Positions 36,773-50,274 are shown, counted from the first letter of the stretch. The stretch is 64,000 nt of DNA from JAICQM01 sp963781555 (GCA_963781555.1 CAWAGB010000006.1:62001-126000), one strand, 5' to 3'. Numbers and translations are program-made. Notes: a model not told the origin generated them from the sequence alone.

Positions 36773-38398
36773 ATGGCCACTTCGATCGACCCCACCACCA
36801 CGCCCGATTCGGCCCACCGCGCGCTCTACCGGCGCTTCCGCTCGCAGCGCTTCGCCGACCTGCTGGGCCAGGAGCCGATCGTCACCACCCTGATGCATGC
36901 GGTGGCCGGCGATCGGCTCGCGCACGCCTACCTGTTCGTGGGTCCGCGCGGCACCGGCAAGACATCTACCGCGCGCATCCTCGCCAAGGCGATCAACTGC
37001 ACGAACCTGGGTGCCGACGGCGAGCCATGTGACTCCTGCGCCGCCTGCGTCTCGATCCGCGACGGACGCGCGCTGGACGTGGTCGAGATCGACGCCGCCA
37101 GCCACGGCCTGGTCGAGGACGCGCGCGACCTCGTCATGCGGGCGCTCACCGCGCCCTCGGAGCTGCGGCGGCGGGTGTACATCATCGACGAGGTCCACAT
37201 GCTGAGCGTGCACGCCTTCAACGCGCTGCTCAAGCTCGTCGAGGAGCCGCCCGACCACGTCGTCTTCATCCTCGCCACGACCGATACCCACAAGGTCCCG
37301 GCGACCATCATCAGCCGCACCCAGCGCTTCGACTTCCGGCGCATCGCGACCGATGTGATCGTCGGCAAGCTGACCCGCATCGTTGAAGCGGAGGGAGCCT
37401 CCGCCGAGCCGGCCGCCCTGGACCTGGTCGCACGCCTCGCCGACGGCGGCATGCGCGACGCGGAGTCGCTGCTCGACCAGGTGCTCGCGTTCGCGGGCGA
37501 CGACGTCACGGAGGCCACGGTGCGCGAGGCGGTCGGCCTCGCCGACGAGGAGGCCGTGTCCGCCCTCATCGATGCATACGAGGCGGGGGAGATGGGCACC
37601 GCCCTCGACCTCGTGGACGCCGCTGCGGCCGCCGGCCGCGACATGGCCCAGCTCGCCGTGCAGTGCGTGACCGAGTCACGCCGCCGCCTGCTGGGCAGCG
37701 CCGCCGACCCGCGGCGTGCCGCGCGCCTGGCGACCATCCTGCGCACCGTTGCCGAGGCTGCGGGCGTCGGCGCGCGCGAAGGTCGCGCGCGCCTCCTGAT
37801 GGAGCTCCTCGCGGTCGAGAGCCCGGCGCCGTCAGCCGCACCCGTGCGCCAGGCGGCCGTTCCGACCCCGACCCCCAAGCCGAACACCCCACGTCCCGCG
37901 GCACCAGCCCCCCAGCCCGTTGCCGCCGCACCGACTGCCGTCAAGCCTGCCGCCATTCCGGCGGATGAGGCCCCCGCTCCCGCTCCGGTAGCGGCCACCG
38001 CCGCTCCTGCACCCGCCGGCCCGCGACCGCAGATCGACGCCGTGCGCGAGCGCTGGCCGGAGGTCGTCGAGCGTGCCAGCCCGGCCATCAAGGCGCTCCT
38101 CAAGGAGTGCCGCCCGGTGGCACAGGACGGCGCGCGCCTCACCCTCGCCTTCCCGGAGGAGCGGGCCTTCATGCGCCAGAAGGTGACGTCGCGCGCCGGC
38201 GCCATCGAGGAATTGCTGCACAGCGTCCTCGGTGGCACCTGGGCGATCGAGACGGTCGCCACCAACGTCGAGCTCGAGCCGCTCACCATGGAAGCGGCGG
38301 TGGCGCCGGATCCCGACGACCCGTCCGGACGTGCCATCCTTGAGGGCGTCCTGCGCATCACCGGCGGCGAGCTGGTCGACGTGCCCGACGTCCGCTGA
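36773..38398 (+). CDS. dnaX: DNA polymerase III gamma/tau subunit
   Basis: Clamp-loader ATPase, 541 residues. N-terminal AAA+ domain: Walker A GPRGTGKTS near residue 58, zinc module CTNLGADGEPCDSCAAC, Walker B IIDEVHML, sensor SRTQRFDF. Then comes a Pro/Ala-rich linker (about residues 350-420, APAPQPVAAAPTAVKPA) and a C-terminal domain III/V-like region. No slippery A-tract, so no sign of gamma-form frameshifting. First of dnaX-ybaB-recR, a conserved bacterial order. Confidence 0.95.
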   Translation: MATSIDPTTTPDSAHRALYRRFRSQRFADLLGQEPIVTTLMHAVAGDRLAHAYLFVGPRGTGKTSTARILAKAINCTNLGADGEPCDSCAACVSIRDGRALDVVEIDAASHGLVEDARDLVMRALTAPSELRRRVYIIDEVHMLSVHAFNALLKLVEEPPDHVVFILATTDTHKVPATIISRTQRFDFRRIATDVIVGKLTRIVEAEGASAEPAALDLVARLADGGMRDAESLLDQVLAFAGDDVTEATVREAVGLADEEAVSALIDAYEAGEMGTALDLVDAAAAAGRDMAQLAVQCVTESRRRLLGSAADPRRAARLATILRTVAEAAGVGAREGRARLLMELLAVESPAPSAAPVRQAAVPTPTPKPNTPRPAAPAPQPVAAAPTAVKPAAIPADEAPAPAPVAATAAPAPAGPRPQIDAVRERWPEVVERASPAIKALLKECRPVAQDGARLTLAFPEERAFMRQKVTSRAGAIEELLHSVLGGTWAIETVATNVELEPLTMEAAVAPDPDDPSGRAILEGVLRITGGELVDVPDVR

Positions 38399-38421
38399 CC
38401 GATCCACCAAGAGGGAGCCAC

Positions 38422-38754
38422 GTGAACATCGCCCAGATCGCCAAGATGGCGCAGCAGATGCAGACCCAGATGGCCAAGACCCAGGAGGAGCTGCAGGACA
38501 CCGTCCTCGAGGCGACCGCCGGCGGCGGCGCGGTGCGTGTGATGATCACCGGCTCGCAGGAGATCCGCTCCATCGAGATCGACCCAAGCGCGGTCGACCC
38601 CGACGAGGTGGAGATGCTCCAGGACCTCGTTGTCGCGGCGGTCAACGACGCCATCGCGCGCAGCAAGGAGCTCGAGCGCGAGCGGATGGCCAAGATCGCC
38701 GGCGGGATGGGGTTGCCGGGCATGCCGGGCGGGCTGCCGCCGGGCCTCCGCTGA
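38422..38754 (+). CDS. ybaB: YbaB/EbfC nucleoid-associated protein
   Basis: 110 residues from a GTG preceded by AGAGGGAG. Family features: N-terminal helix (IAQIAKMAQQMQTQMAKTQE), central beta sheet with VRVMITGSQEIRSIEID, and helix with DLVVAAVNDAI. Binds DNA as a dimer. The C-terminal tail is Gly/Met/Pro-rich (GGMGLPGMPGGLPPG), common in family members. Lies between dnaX and recR. Confidence 0.94.
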   Translation: MNIAQIAKMAQQMQTQMAKTQEELQDTVLEATAGGGAVRVMITGSQEIRSIEIDPSAVDPDEVEMLQDLVVAAVNDAIARSKELERERMAKIAGGMGLPGMPGGLPPGLR

Positions 38755-38786
38755 CCGCCGCGCGCACCAGCCCCTTCGACTGACCG

Positions 38787-39398
38787 ATGGCCGGCCTGAT
38801 CGCGCCCGTCGCGCGGCTGATCGACGAGTTCAGCAAGCTGCCCGGGATCGGCACCAAGACCGCCCAGCGCCTGACCTACCACATGCTGCGCGCCCCGGCC
38901 GATGAGGCGCGCAGCCTCGCCACGGCGCTGGTGGCGGTGAAGGAGCAGGTCGCCTACTGCGGCATCTGCTGCAACATCACCGACATCGGAGTCGACCCGT
39001 GTGCCATCTGCGCCGATGATCGGCGCGAGGCGAACCGCATCTGCGTCGTCGAGGAGCCGCTCGACGTGCTGGCCATCGAGCGCACCGGCGAGTTCCGCGG
39101 CCGCTACCACGTGCTGCACGGCGCAATCAGCCCCATCGACGGCATCGGTCCCGAGCAGATTCGCGCTCGCGAGCTGATCCGGCGCGCTGCCGCCGGCGAC
39201 ACGGATGAAGTCATCCTCGCCACCAACCCCAACCTGGAGGGGGAGGCGACCGCCATGTACCTTGCCGAGCTGCTCGCCCCGCACGTCGCGAGCGTGACCC
39301 GCATCGCGCGTGGTCTGCCGGTGGGCGGCGACCTCGAGTACGCCGACGATGTGACCCTCATCCGCTCCTTGCAGGGGCGTCGCCAGGTGGAACGCTGA
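38787..39398 (+). CDS. recR: recombination protein RecR
   Basis: Works with RecF/RecO in loading RecA at gaps. 203 residues: N-terminal HhH (LPGIGTKTAQRLTYH), zinc finger YCGICCNITDIGVDPCAIC, Toprim domain with VVEEPLDVLAIE, and the C-terminal GLPVGGDLEYADDVTL Walker-B-like segment. The ATG overlaps a GACCGATG octamer. Downstream is the 16S rRNA promoter. Confidence 0.96.
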   Translation: MAGLIAPVARLIDEFSKLPGIGTKTAQRLTYHMLRAPADEARSLATALVAVKEQVAYCGICCNITDIGVDPCAICADDRREANRICVVEEPLDVLAIERTGEFRGRYHVLHGAISPIDGIGPEQIRARELIRRAAAGDTDEVILATNPNLEGEATAMYLAELLAPHVASVTRIARGLPVGGDLEYADDVTLIRSLQGRRQVER

Positions 39399-39413
39399 CC
39401 CCATCAGGCTCGC

Positions 39414-39442
39414 TTGACGGTTCCCGGCGCAGCGCCTATAGT
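39414..39442 (+). promoter_or_regulatory. 16S rRNA promoter
   Basis: TTGACG (39414-39419), 17-bp spacer, TATAGT (39437-39442). Transcription would start near 39449, giving a leader of about 230 nt. Confidence 0.8.
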
Positions 39443-39586
39443 CCGAATTCGCGCCGGCAGTCAGCCGGTACGGCGCCATGAGAACGGCGGTCCACGGACC
39501 GCGATCGCTCAGGTGGCCGGAGGACACCGTTTTCGGAGGCCTCTGCAATCGAACGACGCCGATCTGATCGGCCCGTGACCTTAACA

Positions 39587-39606
39587 GCTGAAGAGTGACA
39601 GGAACC
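39587..39606 (+). repeat. 16S precursor stem, left arm
   Basis: GCTGAAGAGTGACAGGAACC is the exact reverse complement of 41335-41354 behind 16S. The two arms would form the long duplex cut by RNase III to release pre-16S. Confidence 0.85.
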
Positions 39607-39639
39607 CACACGAGTCAATGGGATCAAGTCTGAACTGGT

Positions 39640-39680
39640 AACCGGTGGACATGCCGCAAGGTAAGACCACTGGTTTTTTT
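39640..39680 (+). terminator. intrinsic terminator abutting the 16S 5' end
   Basis: AACCGGTGG (39640-39648) pairs with CCACTGGTT (39667-39675; one G-U) and is followed by a seven-T tract (39674-39680) directly before the mature 16S start. It lies inside the leader of the 16S transcript, so full-length rRNA needs read-through or antitermination, or the hairpin is a processing signal. Confidence 0.65.
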
Positions 39681-41187
<1,507 letters not shown>

Positions 41188-41334
41188 GGGAGACGAGTGG
41201 GACCGGTTCGCCGGGGCGTCACAGATCCCAGGTCGATCGGCCAGCTCGCCGCAAGGACGATCGTCGATAGGAGGGAGACGATGGTGAGACGAGCTGTTCG
41301 CCCTCTGCAAAGACCTGCCCATTGGCGCCGTAAC

Positions 41335-41354
41335 GGTTCCTGTCACTCTTCAGC
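41335..41354 (+). repeat. 16S precursor stem, right arm
   Basis: GGTTCCTGTCACTCTTCAGC, the exact complement of 39587-39606. Found 149 nt behind the 16S 3' end and before the terminator at 41368. Confidence 0.85.
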
Positions 41355-41367
41355 CGCCGAGGCACGC

Positions 41368-41393
41368 CGAGCCGTCCCATCCGGGACGGCTCG
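41368..41393 (+). terminator. terminator of the 16S transcription unit
   Basis: CGAGCCGTCCC (41368-41378) and GGGACGGCTCG (41383-41393) form a perfect 11-bp stem with a 4-nt loop, followed by TTCATGC. It separates 16S from tRNA-Ile, which has its own promoter. Confidence 0.7.
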
Positions 41394-41414
41394 TTCATGC
41401 GGGACCTGCGTCGG

Positions 41415-41444
41415 TTGCGCCGGCCAGGGCCGGCGGGGTACCAT
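41415..41444 (+). promoter_or_regulatory. promoter of tRNA-Ile
   Basis: TTGCGC (41415-41420), 18-bp spacer, TACCAT (41439-41444), ending 14 bp before the tRNA. Confidence 0.6.
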
Positions 41445-41457
41445 GCGCGCCCTCGGG

Positions 41458-41534
41458 GGGCGTTTAGCTCAGCTGGTTAGAGCACTGCCCTGATAAGGCA
41501 GAGGTCTCTGGTTCGAGTCCAGAAACGCCCACCA
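41458..41534 (+). tRNA. tRNA-Ile(GAU)
   Basis: Acceptor GGGCGTT/AACGCCC, then A and CCA; anticodon stem CTGCC/GGCAG, loop CTGATAA, anticodon GAT. 77 nt. Usual 16S-23S spacer tRNA, here behind a terminator. Confidence 0.96.
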
Positions 41535-41596
41535 CCCCACCCCGCTCACCCGATGGAGAGCCGTGCCTGACGCACCGCAGCCGACCGCGCCGCCTG

Positions 41597-42366
41597 ATGA
41601 GCGTCCAACCGGCGTCCTCAGCGAGCCGAACGAGGGCCGCGTGCTGCACGCGCACGCTCAACGGCCGCGTGTATGCCCGACATCCGGTCCGCTCGCACCT
41701 GGTGACGCCGGCCGACACGGACGCCGCCGCGGTCGTGAAGCGCTACGTCGACCCACTGCCGGATGGCACCAGCCTGGTCGCGGTCAGCGAGCGCATGGTG
41801 GCCATCACCCAGGGCCGCTCCTACCCGATGACCCAGATTCGACCCGGCCGCCTGGCGCGCCTCCTGGTGCGCTACGTGACCCGGCCGGGCTATGGCATCG
41901 GGCTGGGGACGCCGCAGACCATGCAGCTCGCCATCAACGAGGTCGGGGCACCGCGCATCCTGCTGGCGGCCGCGGTGAGCGGCATGACGAAGCCGTTCGG
42001 AGTTCACGGCCTCTTCTATCGGATCGCCGGGCCGCCAGGCCTCGTCGATCGACGGCCCCACTTCCTACACCATCCCGCCCTACAACGAGTCGGCGACGTT
42101 CGGTCCCAACGATCCAGACGGTGCGGCGCGGCGCCATTGCCGCGGCCGTTGGAGCGCCGGTGGCGGTCATCGATGCCAACGACGCCGGCTGCGTGGTGCT
42201 TGGCGCGAGCCCCGGGGTTGACCGCAAGTTCGTGGTCCGGCTCTTCGCCGACAATCCGCTCGGCCAGGCACGCGAGCAGACGCCGATCTGCGTGATCCGG
42301 GAGGTGGACTGGCCGGCCGGCACCGAGCTACCAGCGGAGCCACGCCGTCGCCTTACCCCGCCGTAG
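41597..42366 (+). CDS. coenzyme F420-0:L-glutamate ligase-like protein, frameshifted
   Basis: Sits between tRNA-Ile and tRNA-Ala of the rRNA locus. Features: LPDGTSLVAVSERMVAITQG, MQLAINEVGAPRILLAA, HGLFYRIAG, SIDGPTSYTIPPYN, IDANDAGCVVLG and DNPLGQAREQTPICVIRE, the pattern of the Firmicutes/Chloroflexi F420 ligase-like group. The frame breaks near 42034 (after YRIAGP) and near 42126 (after PDGA), each repaired by removing one base. The start is uncertain: ATG 41597 or, with a third shift, GTG 41563. No other F420 gene is here, so the substrate is open. Confidence 0.6.
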
Positions 42367-42404
42367 CGCTGGATGCCGTGAGCGGCTACCATCGGGCATC
42401 AGAT

Positions 42405-42480
42405 GGGGATGTAGCTCAGCTGGGAGAGCACCTCCTTTGCAAGGAGGGGGTCAGGGGTTCGAGTCCCCTCATCTCCACCA
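42405..42480 (+). tRNA. tRNA-Ala(UGC)
   Basis: Acceptor GGGGATG/CATCTCC (one G-U), then A and CCA; anticodon stem CCTCC/GGAGG, loop TTTGCAA, anticodon TGC. 76 nt. A TACCAT box is at 42387-42392. Confidence 0.96.
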
Positions 42481-42502
42481 TCGTCCGCGGCCCCCGGTCG
42501 TG

Positions 42503-42531
42503 TTGACCGGCCCAAAGCAGGGTGCTACAGT
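42503..42531 (+). promoter_or_regulatory. 23S rRNA promoter
   Basis: TTGACC (42503-42508), 17-bp spacer, TACAGT (42526-42531). A consensus promoter about 350 bp before 23S implies that 23S-5S is transcribed independently of 16S. The leader holds stem-forming words but no gene. Confidence 0.75.
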
Positions 42532-42851
42532 GACTGCCGCTCTCGCGAGGAGGGCCCCACCGGCCGGCCTCGCGATCGTTGTGAGTAATCCCACCAGCTG
42601 ATACGGTCTCCTGACCGCTGTGCGCGACCCGCGTCGTGCCCAACGGTCAGCGGACAATCGCTGACGCCGTGACGGTGCTGTCGCAGCATCGGCCCGGAAG
42701 GCGCAAGCCGACCGGCGGGCAAACTTCAATGAGCCAGACATGGCGGGTGCTCGCGTCCAGCGCGGACACCATGAGCGAGCTTAAGAACTGAAGACTGGAA
42801 GCAATTCGATTTCGTCGAGGAAAATTTCCGAACGCAGACCGACGTGCGACG

Positions 42852-42876
42852 GCCAGCTTCGTGCTAGCCGCGTGAA
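42852..42876 (+). repeat. 23S precursor stem, left arm
   Basis: A 25-nt segment (GCCAGCTTCGTGCTAG...) complementary to 45958-45982 at 23 of 25 positions; it would form the RNase III stem around 23S. Confidence 0.8.
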
Positions 42877-42880
42877 CGTA

Positions 42881-45955
<3,075 letters not shown>

Positions 45956-45957
45956 AT

Positions 45958-45982
45958 TTCACGCGTCTAGCACGACGCTGGC
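45958..45982 (+). repeat. 23S precursor stem, right arm
   Basis: TTCACGCGTCTAGCACGACG and five more bases, complementary to 42852-42876 with two mismatches. Confidence 0.8.
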
Positions 45983-46058
45983 TGCGCGGAGACGATCCGC
46001 GACGGAATCGACGCTTCCAGACTTCGGCTCGAGCATCTCGCTCGCCAATTGAATAGAT

Positions 46059-46176
46059 TCCCGGTGACGCTAGCGGAGAGGATCCACCCGTTCCCTTCCC
46101 GAACACGGAAGTTAAGCTCTCCAGCGCCGAAGATACTCGGGGGGCAACTCCCTGGGAAAATAGGTCGTCGCCGGGA
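46059..46176 (+). rRNA. rrf: 5S ribosomal RNA
   Basis: 118 nt. Ends TCCCGGTGA and TCGCCGGGA pair as helix I; the loop region CCCGTTCCCTTCCCGAACAC and GAAGTTAAGCTCTCCAGCGC is typical. Lies 104 nt behind 23S. Confidence 0.93.
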
Positions 46177-46193
46177 TTCTTTACATCGCAATC

Positions 46194-46226
46194 GAGCGCC
46201 GTTCCGGCTCGCCGGGCGGCGCTCTT
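46194..46226 (+). terminator. terminator of the 23S-5S unit
   Basis: GAGCGCCG (46194-46201) and CGGCGCTC (46217-46224) pair perfectly and are followed by TTGCG. Confidence 0.6.
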
Positions 46227-46280
46227 GCGTGCCCGCAACTCAACGCGGATGGGCCGGCCGGCGGCGTATCCTCCGGTCAC

Positions 46281-46979
46281 ATGGATCGCATCTGCCCGCT
46301 CCTGGCGCTCGCTGACGGACGGACCGTTGCCGACGGCCACGACCCCGACCATCGGTGTCACGCCACGGACCCGCCCACGCAGCTCGGTCGACCGCAGCAG
46401 CTCCAGGTCTGCCTCACCGAGGCGCACACCGCCTGCGAGCGGTTCCGCACCGGCCCATCGTGGGCGCGGCGCAGCGCACCGGCCACCTGGGTCCGGACGC
46501 GCAGCGTCATCGAGCCGCGCACCGGGCTGGCAGCCGCTGCGGCCCGGGGCCGCAGTGGCTCGCGACGGATGGCCGCGGGAGCCGGATTGATGGCCGTCCT
46601 TGGGGTGTCGGTCGGCAGCGCGGCCGCGATCGGTGGCGCCGGGGCGCTGGCGGGGTTGGGCAACGCAAACGGATCGCCGACGGCCGTGCCCACGCCCACG
46701 CCGCTGCTGACCGCTTCGCCATCGGGCACGCCGGAGGTGGTGGTGACGCCGATCCCCACCGCGACCGCCAGCCCGGTCGCTACACCGACACCGCTCGTCA
46801 CCCCCGCCCCGACCGTGGCGCCGACGGCGCCCCCGGCGCAGACGTACGTGGTGCAGCAGGGCGACACGCTGTCGGCGATCGCCAGTCGCTTTGGCACATC
46901 GGTCAGTGCGCTGGTGAGCGCCAACAACTTGGCCAACGCCGACGACATCGTCGTCGGTCAGCGACTCGTCATCCCCTAG
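46281..46979 (+). CDS. LysM protein with N-terminal Cys/His module
   Basis: 232 residues. The N terminus carries a zinc-ribbon-like pattern (RICPLLA, DHRCHAT, QVCLTEAHTACERF), then a membrane helix (MAAGAGLMAVLGVSVGSAAA), a Pro/Thr-rich spacer and a C-terminal LysM domain (TYVVQQGDTLSAIASRFG, SANNLANADDIVVGQRL). This arrangement puts the Cys module inside and the peptidoglycan-binding LysM outside, and recurs in Chloroflexota. A TATCCT box ends eight bases before the ATG: leaderless. Confidence 0.85.
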   Translation: MDRICPLLALADGRTVADGHDPDHRCHATDPPTQLGRPQQLQVCLTEAHTACERFRTGPSWARRSAPATWVRTRSVIEPRTGLAAAAARGRSGSRRMAAGAGLMAVLGVSVGSAAAIGGAGALAGLGNANGSPTAVPTPTPLLTASPSGTPEVVVTPIPTATASPVATPTPLVTPAPTVAPTAPPAQTYVVQQGDTLSAIASRFGTSVSALVSANNLANADDIVVGQRLVIP

Positions 46980-46982
46980 GGA

Positions 46983-47804
46983 TCAGAACGGGGGCTGGCA
47001 GGTCCGGCAGAAGGTCGTCGCCTCGGAGCCGCCCACCTGGCGCAGCTCTCTTCCGCAGCGCGGGCATGGTTCGCCGCCGTGCAGATGGACCTGCAGGAAC
47101 TCGCGGTGCTGCTCGTGGATGTCCGGCGGGACGAGGACGCGCAGCCGGGCGACCGCGTCATCCAGGACGCTGCGCATGGCAGCGTACAGGTCGTCGATCT
47201 GCTCCGGCTTGAGGGTGGCGCGGCGGCGGAACGGCGCGAGGCGGGCAGTCCACAGGATCTCGTCGCTGTACGCGTTGCCGATGCCGGCGACGAACTTCGG
47301 GTTGCGGAGCAGCGGCTTCAGCTCCCCGGGATGACGGCGGATGCGCTCGCGGAATGCCTCGAGCGTGAGCACTGGATCGTCCGCATCGGGTCCCATCTCG
47401 CTCCAGCCAGGGATCAGGTTCAGCGAGTCGGGGGCGACGAGGTACAGCTTGCCGAGCATCTCTCGATCGACGTAGCGCAGCTCGCCGTTATCGGTGAGGC
47501 GCAGGCGCAGGCCGGTGCGCGCGCGCACCCTGGCCTTGCCATCAGGCAGCAGCCAGAAGCGGCCGGCCAGCATGGGGTTGGCGGCGAGGATGAGCACTTC
47601 GTCCGCGCCCCGCAGGAACGGCAGCAGCAGGAACTTGCCGCGTCGCCGAGCGGTGCCGATGGCGAGGCCCTCCAGCGCCTTGAGCTCGTCGGGGGTGGCG
47701 CGCATGAGGATTGGCGCCGGAGCCGCCGCCTCCAGGACGATCCGGCCGGCGGCTCGTCGGCCGAGCTCCTCGGCGACGACGGTGAGATCGGGAAGCTCTG
47801 GCAA
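46983..47804 (-). CDS. mutM: Fpg/Nei-family DNA glycosylase
   Basis: Excises oxidised purines with AP-lyase activity. The start must be the TTG that yields (M)PELPDL, because Pro2 is the catalytic nucleophile and Glu3 the proton donor. The conserved lysine is in RRRGKFLLL, the H2TH helix region is PLLRNPKFVAGIGNAYSDE, and the zinc finger is CPRCGREL...FCRTC. 273 residues. Stops three bases from the LysM stop (convergent). Confidence 0.93.
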   Translation of the reverse strand: MPELPDLTVVAEELGRRAAGRIVLEAAAPAPILMRATPDELKALEGLAIGTARRRGKFLLLPFLRGADEVLILAANPMLAGRFWLLPDGKARVRARTGLRLRLTDNGELRYVDREMLGKLYLVAPDSLNLIPGWSEMGPDADDPVLTLEAFRERIRRHPGELKPLLRNPKFVAGIGNAYSDEILWTARLAPFRRRATLKPEQIDDLYAAMRSVLDDAVARLRVLVPPDIHEQHREFLQVHLHGGEPCPRCGRELRQVGGSEATTFCRTCQPPF

Positions 47805-47958
47805 AGGGTGGTGCTCCGATGAGGGTGGTGCTATGCTGCGTCGGCTCTGCAACTCACAATCGCATACCGCGCGCGTGCGCGCGTCGCGTTAGCCAATGGC
47901 CCAAGGAGGAGCGCCCGGATCGGAAGCCGAAGCTGTTCTCGATCGCCAGCCGACGTCG

Positions 47959-47983
47959 ACGCCCCCGTGTGCGAGGGGCGTTT
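47959..47983 (+). promoter_or_regulatory. hairpin with short T run in the rpsA leader
   Basis: ACGCCCC (47959-47965) pairs with GGGGCGT (47975-47981), followed by TTT and about 40 nt before the rpsA start. It could attenuate or autoregulate S1 synthesis. Confidence 0.4.
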
Positions 47984-48022
47984 GTGCTGCCAGGGACAAC
48001 TTCGACAGGAGCGTACATACAC

Positions 48023-50207
48023 TTGACCGACGAGACCAAGCAGCCCGAGGAGCCGACCACGGACGAGGCGCAGACCAGCGCCGCGACCGCGGTCGAGGAG
48101 GCGCCCGCGAATGACGGGGCGACCTCTGCGGAGGAGCCGGCTGCCGAGGCCGCGACCGATGAGGCCGCCGCCCAGCCCGTGACCGAGGAGACCGGCGAGG
48201 GGGCACCGGAGGCCGTTGCCGACGCGCCGACCGCCGAGGTCGATGCACCCGCCACGGACGCCACGGAGGCGACCGATGCGGCCGATGCGGTCGCCGTGGC
48301 TGACGAGGCCGCCGCGCCCGCAGCCGAGACGGCACCGGTCGACGATTCACCCGGTGATGCGGCCACTTCCGAGGCCGAGGAGCACGTGCCCGCCGCCGAC
48401 GAGCCGGATGGCGCCGCGACCGCGGAGGCCGAAGCGCCGCCCGCTGACGAGCCGGATGGCGCCGCGACCGCGGAGGCCGAAGCGCCGCCAGCCGACGAGC
48501 CGGCGGCCCCCGCTGCGCCCGTTCGCGAGCCGACCACCATGGCCGAGCTGTTGGATGCCGAGGAGAACGAGGTCAAGAGCCTCAAGCACGGCGATGTCGT
48601 CGAGGGCACGGTGGTCCGGATCGATCCGGACGAGATCCTGGTCGACTTCGGCGGCAAGAGCGAGGGCGTGGTCAGCAACCGGGAGCTCCTCAACCGCCGA
48701 GGGCCGCGCGATGCAGCGGCCGGCGACGACCAGCGTCCCGAGATCAAGATGGGCGACGAGGTGCTCGTCTACGTCCTGCAGCCCGAGTCACCGGAGGGGC
48801 ACGCGGTCCTGTCGCTGCGTCGGGCCGGTCTCGAGCGCAAGTGGCGGGCGATGCAGGAGCGCTTCGACGCCGGCGAGATCGTCGAGGCCCGAGTGATCGA
48901 CCACAACAAGGGCGGCCTGATCGTCGACCTGGGGGTGCGTGGCTTCGTTCCGATCAGCCAGATCGTCGACTTCCCGCGCCGACCCCGCGATGAGCAGCCA
49001 CGCGACGCCGCACAGGAGATCGCGGAGAAGCTGCAGCCGTACATCAGCCGCACCCTTCGCCTCAAGATCCTCGAGGTCAACCGCAAGGCGAACCGGCTCA
49101 TCCTGTCGGAGAAGGTCGCTCTCTATGAGGAGCGCCGGGAAAAGCGCGACGAGCTGTTCAGCAGCCTGCAGGTCAACCAGCGCGTCACCGGCCAGGTGCG
49201 CAGCATCGCGCCGTTCGGCGTGTTCATCGACCTCGGCGGGATCGATGGCCTGGTCCACAAGAGTGAGCTCTCGTGGAACAAGGTCAACAACCCCGAGACC
49301 GCTTACGAGATCGGCGACGAGGTGGAGGCCGAGGTCATCGATATCAATCACGAGCGCGGCCGCATCAGCCTGTCGATCCGACGGCTGCAGCCAGATCCGT
49401 GGCAGGAGTCGGTCGCCAAGTACAAGATCGGCGACCTCATCGATGGCACCGTGACCAAGCTGGTCAACTTCGGCGCCTTCGTCCGGGTCGAGGAGGGCCT
49501 CGAGGGGCTCATCCACATCAGCGAGCTCTCCCACCAGCGCGTCGCCCATCCGGGTGACGTCGTCAAGGAGGGGGAGACGGTCAAGCTCCGCATCATCAGC
49601 CTGGACTCCGAGCGTCATCGGCTGGGCCTCAGCCTCAAGCAGGCCGAGGACCGTCCGGCGCCGCAGCCGCGCAGCGCCGAGGATCGGCCGCGACGCGGCG
49701 GTGGTGGCGCCCGTCGCGATCGGTTCGACTACCGTCCCGAGGACGCGATCGCGGAGCCCGAGGGTGGCATCGACAGCACCATGGCTGCCGCGTTCGCGTC
49801 GTCCGGCCTGCTCGACCAGTTCCGGACCGAGAGAGGCACCGCCGCCGAAGCTCCGGCCGCCAGGAGGCGCCCGCCGCCGAGGAGGCTGCTCCGCCCCCGA
49901 GGCTGCCGCCGAGGAGGCTCCAGCCGCCGAGGCGGAGGAGGCTCCCGCCGCCGAGGCTCCGGCTGAGGAGGCCGCTCCGGCCGAAGAGGCCGCTCCGGCC
50001 GAAGAGGCCGCTCCGGCCGAAGAGGCTGCCGCCGAGGAGGCTCCCGCCGCCGAGGCCCCAGCTGAGGAGGCCGCTCCCGCCGAAGAGGCTCCCTCCGAAG
50101 AGGCTCCCGCCGCCGAGGAGCCAGTCGACGCCCCCGCCGGGGACGCATCCGGCGAGGCTCCCGCCCAGGAGGCTCCGGACGAGGAGAAGTCCAAGAAGGG
50201 CAAGTAA
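48023..50207 (+). CDS. rpsA: ribosomal protein S1 with long acidic/alanine-rich tails; two frameshifts in the tail
   Basis: TTG start (MTDETKQPEE). Residues 1-170 are a low-complexity acidic Ala/Glu/Asp/Pro tail containing a perfect 16-residue repeat. Four S1 RNA-binding domains follow (KHGDVVEGTVVRI; FDAGEIVEARVIDHNKGG; NQRVTGQVRSIAPFGVFIDL; GDLIDGTVTKLVNFGAFV), the last two being most canonical. The C-terminal EAPAAE-rich tail is readable only with one missing base near 49859 and another near 49892. Domains 3-4 have the classic GxxxxGxFVxL core. Confidence 0.88.
48398..48493 (+). repeat. 48-bp tandem repeat in rpsA
   Basis: Two adjacent copies of a 48-bp unit coding DEPDGAATAEAEAPPA, nearly identical at DNA level, indicating recent duplication. 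Confidence 0.85.
49968..50021 (+). repeat. three 18-bp tandem repeats in the rpsA tail
   Basis: GAGGCCGCTCCGGCCGAA three times in a row, coding EAAPAE. A slippage-prone stretch, close to the frameshift sites. Confidence 0.9.
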
Positions 50208-50247
50208 CCCCGTCGGCCCGCGTGGCCGGCACCCATGGCGACTCGTT

Positions 50248-50274
50248 CGAGGCGGGCCTTCCAGGTCCGCCTCG
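50248..50274 (+). terminator. terminator after rpsA
   Basis: A 12-bp stem (one G-U) from CGAGGCGGGCCT to AGGTCCGCCTCG with a three-base loop. Confidence 0.75.

Noticed and set aside
36773..38398. Programmed frameshift in dnaX producing a gamma form
   Set aside because: No A-AAA-AAG type slippery run is present and the frame is continuous.
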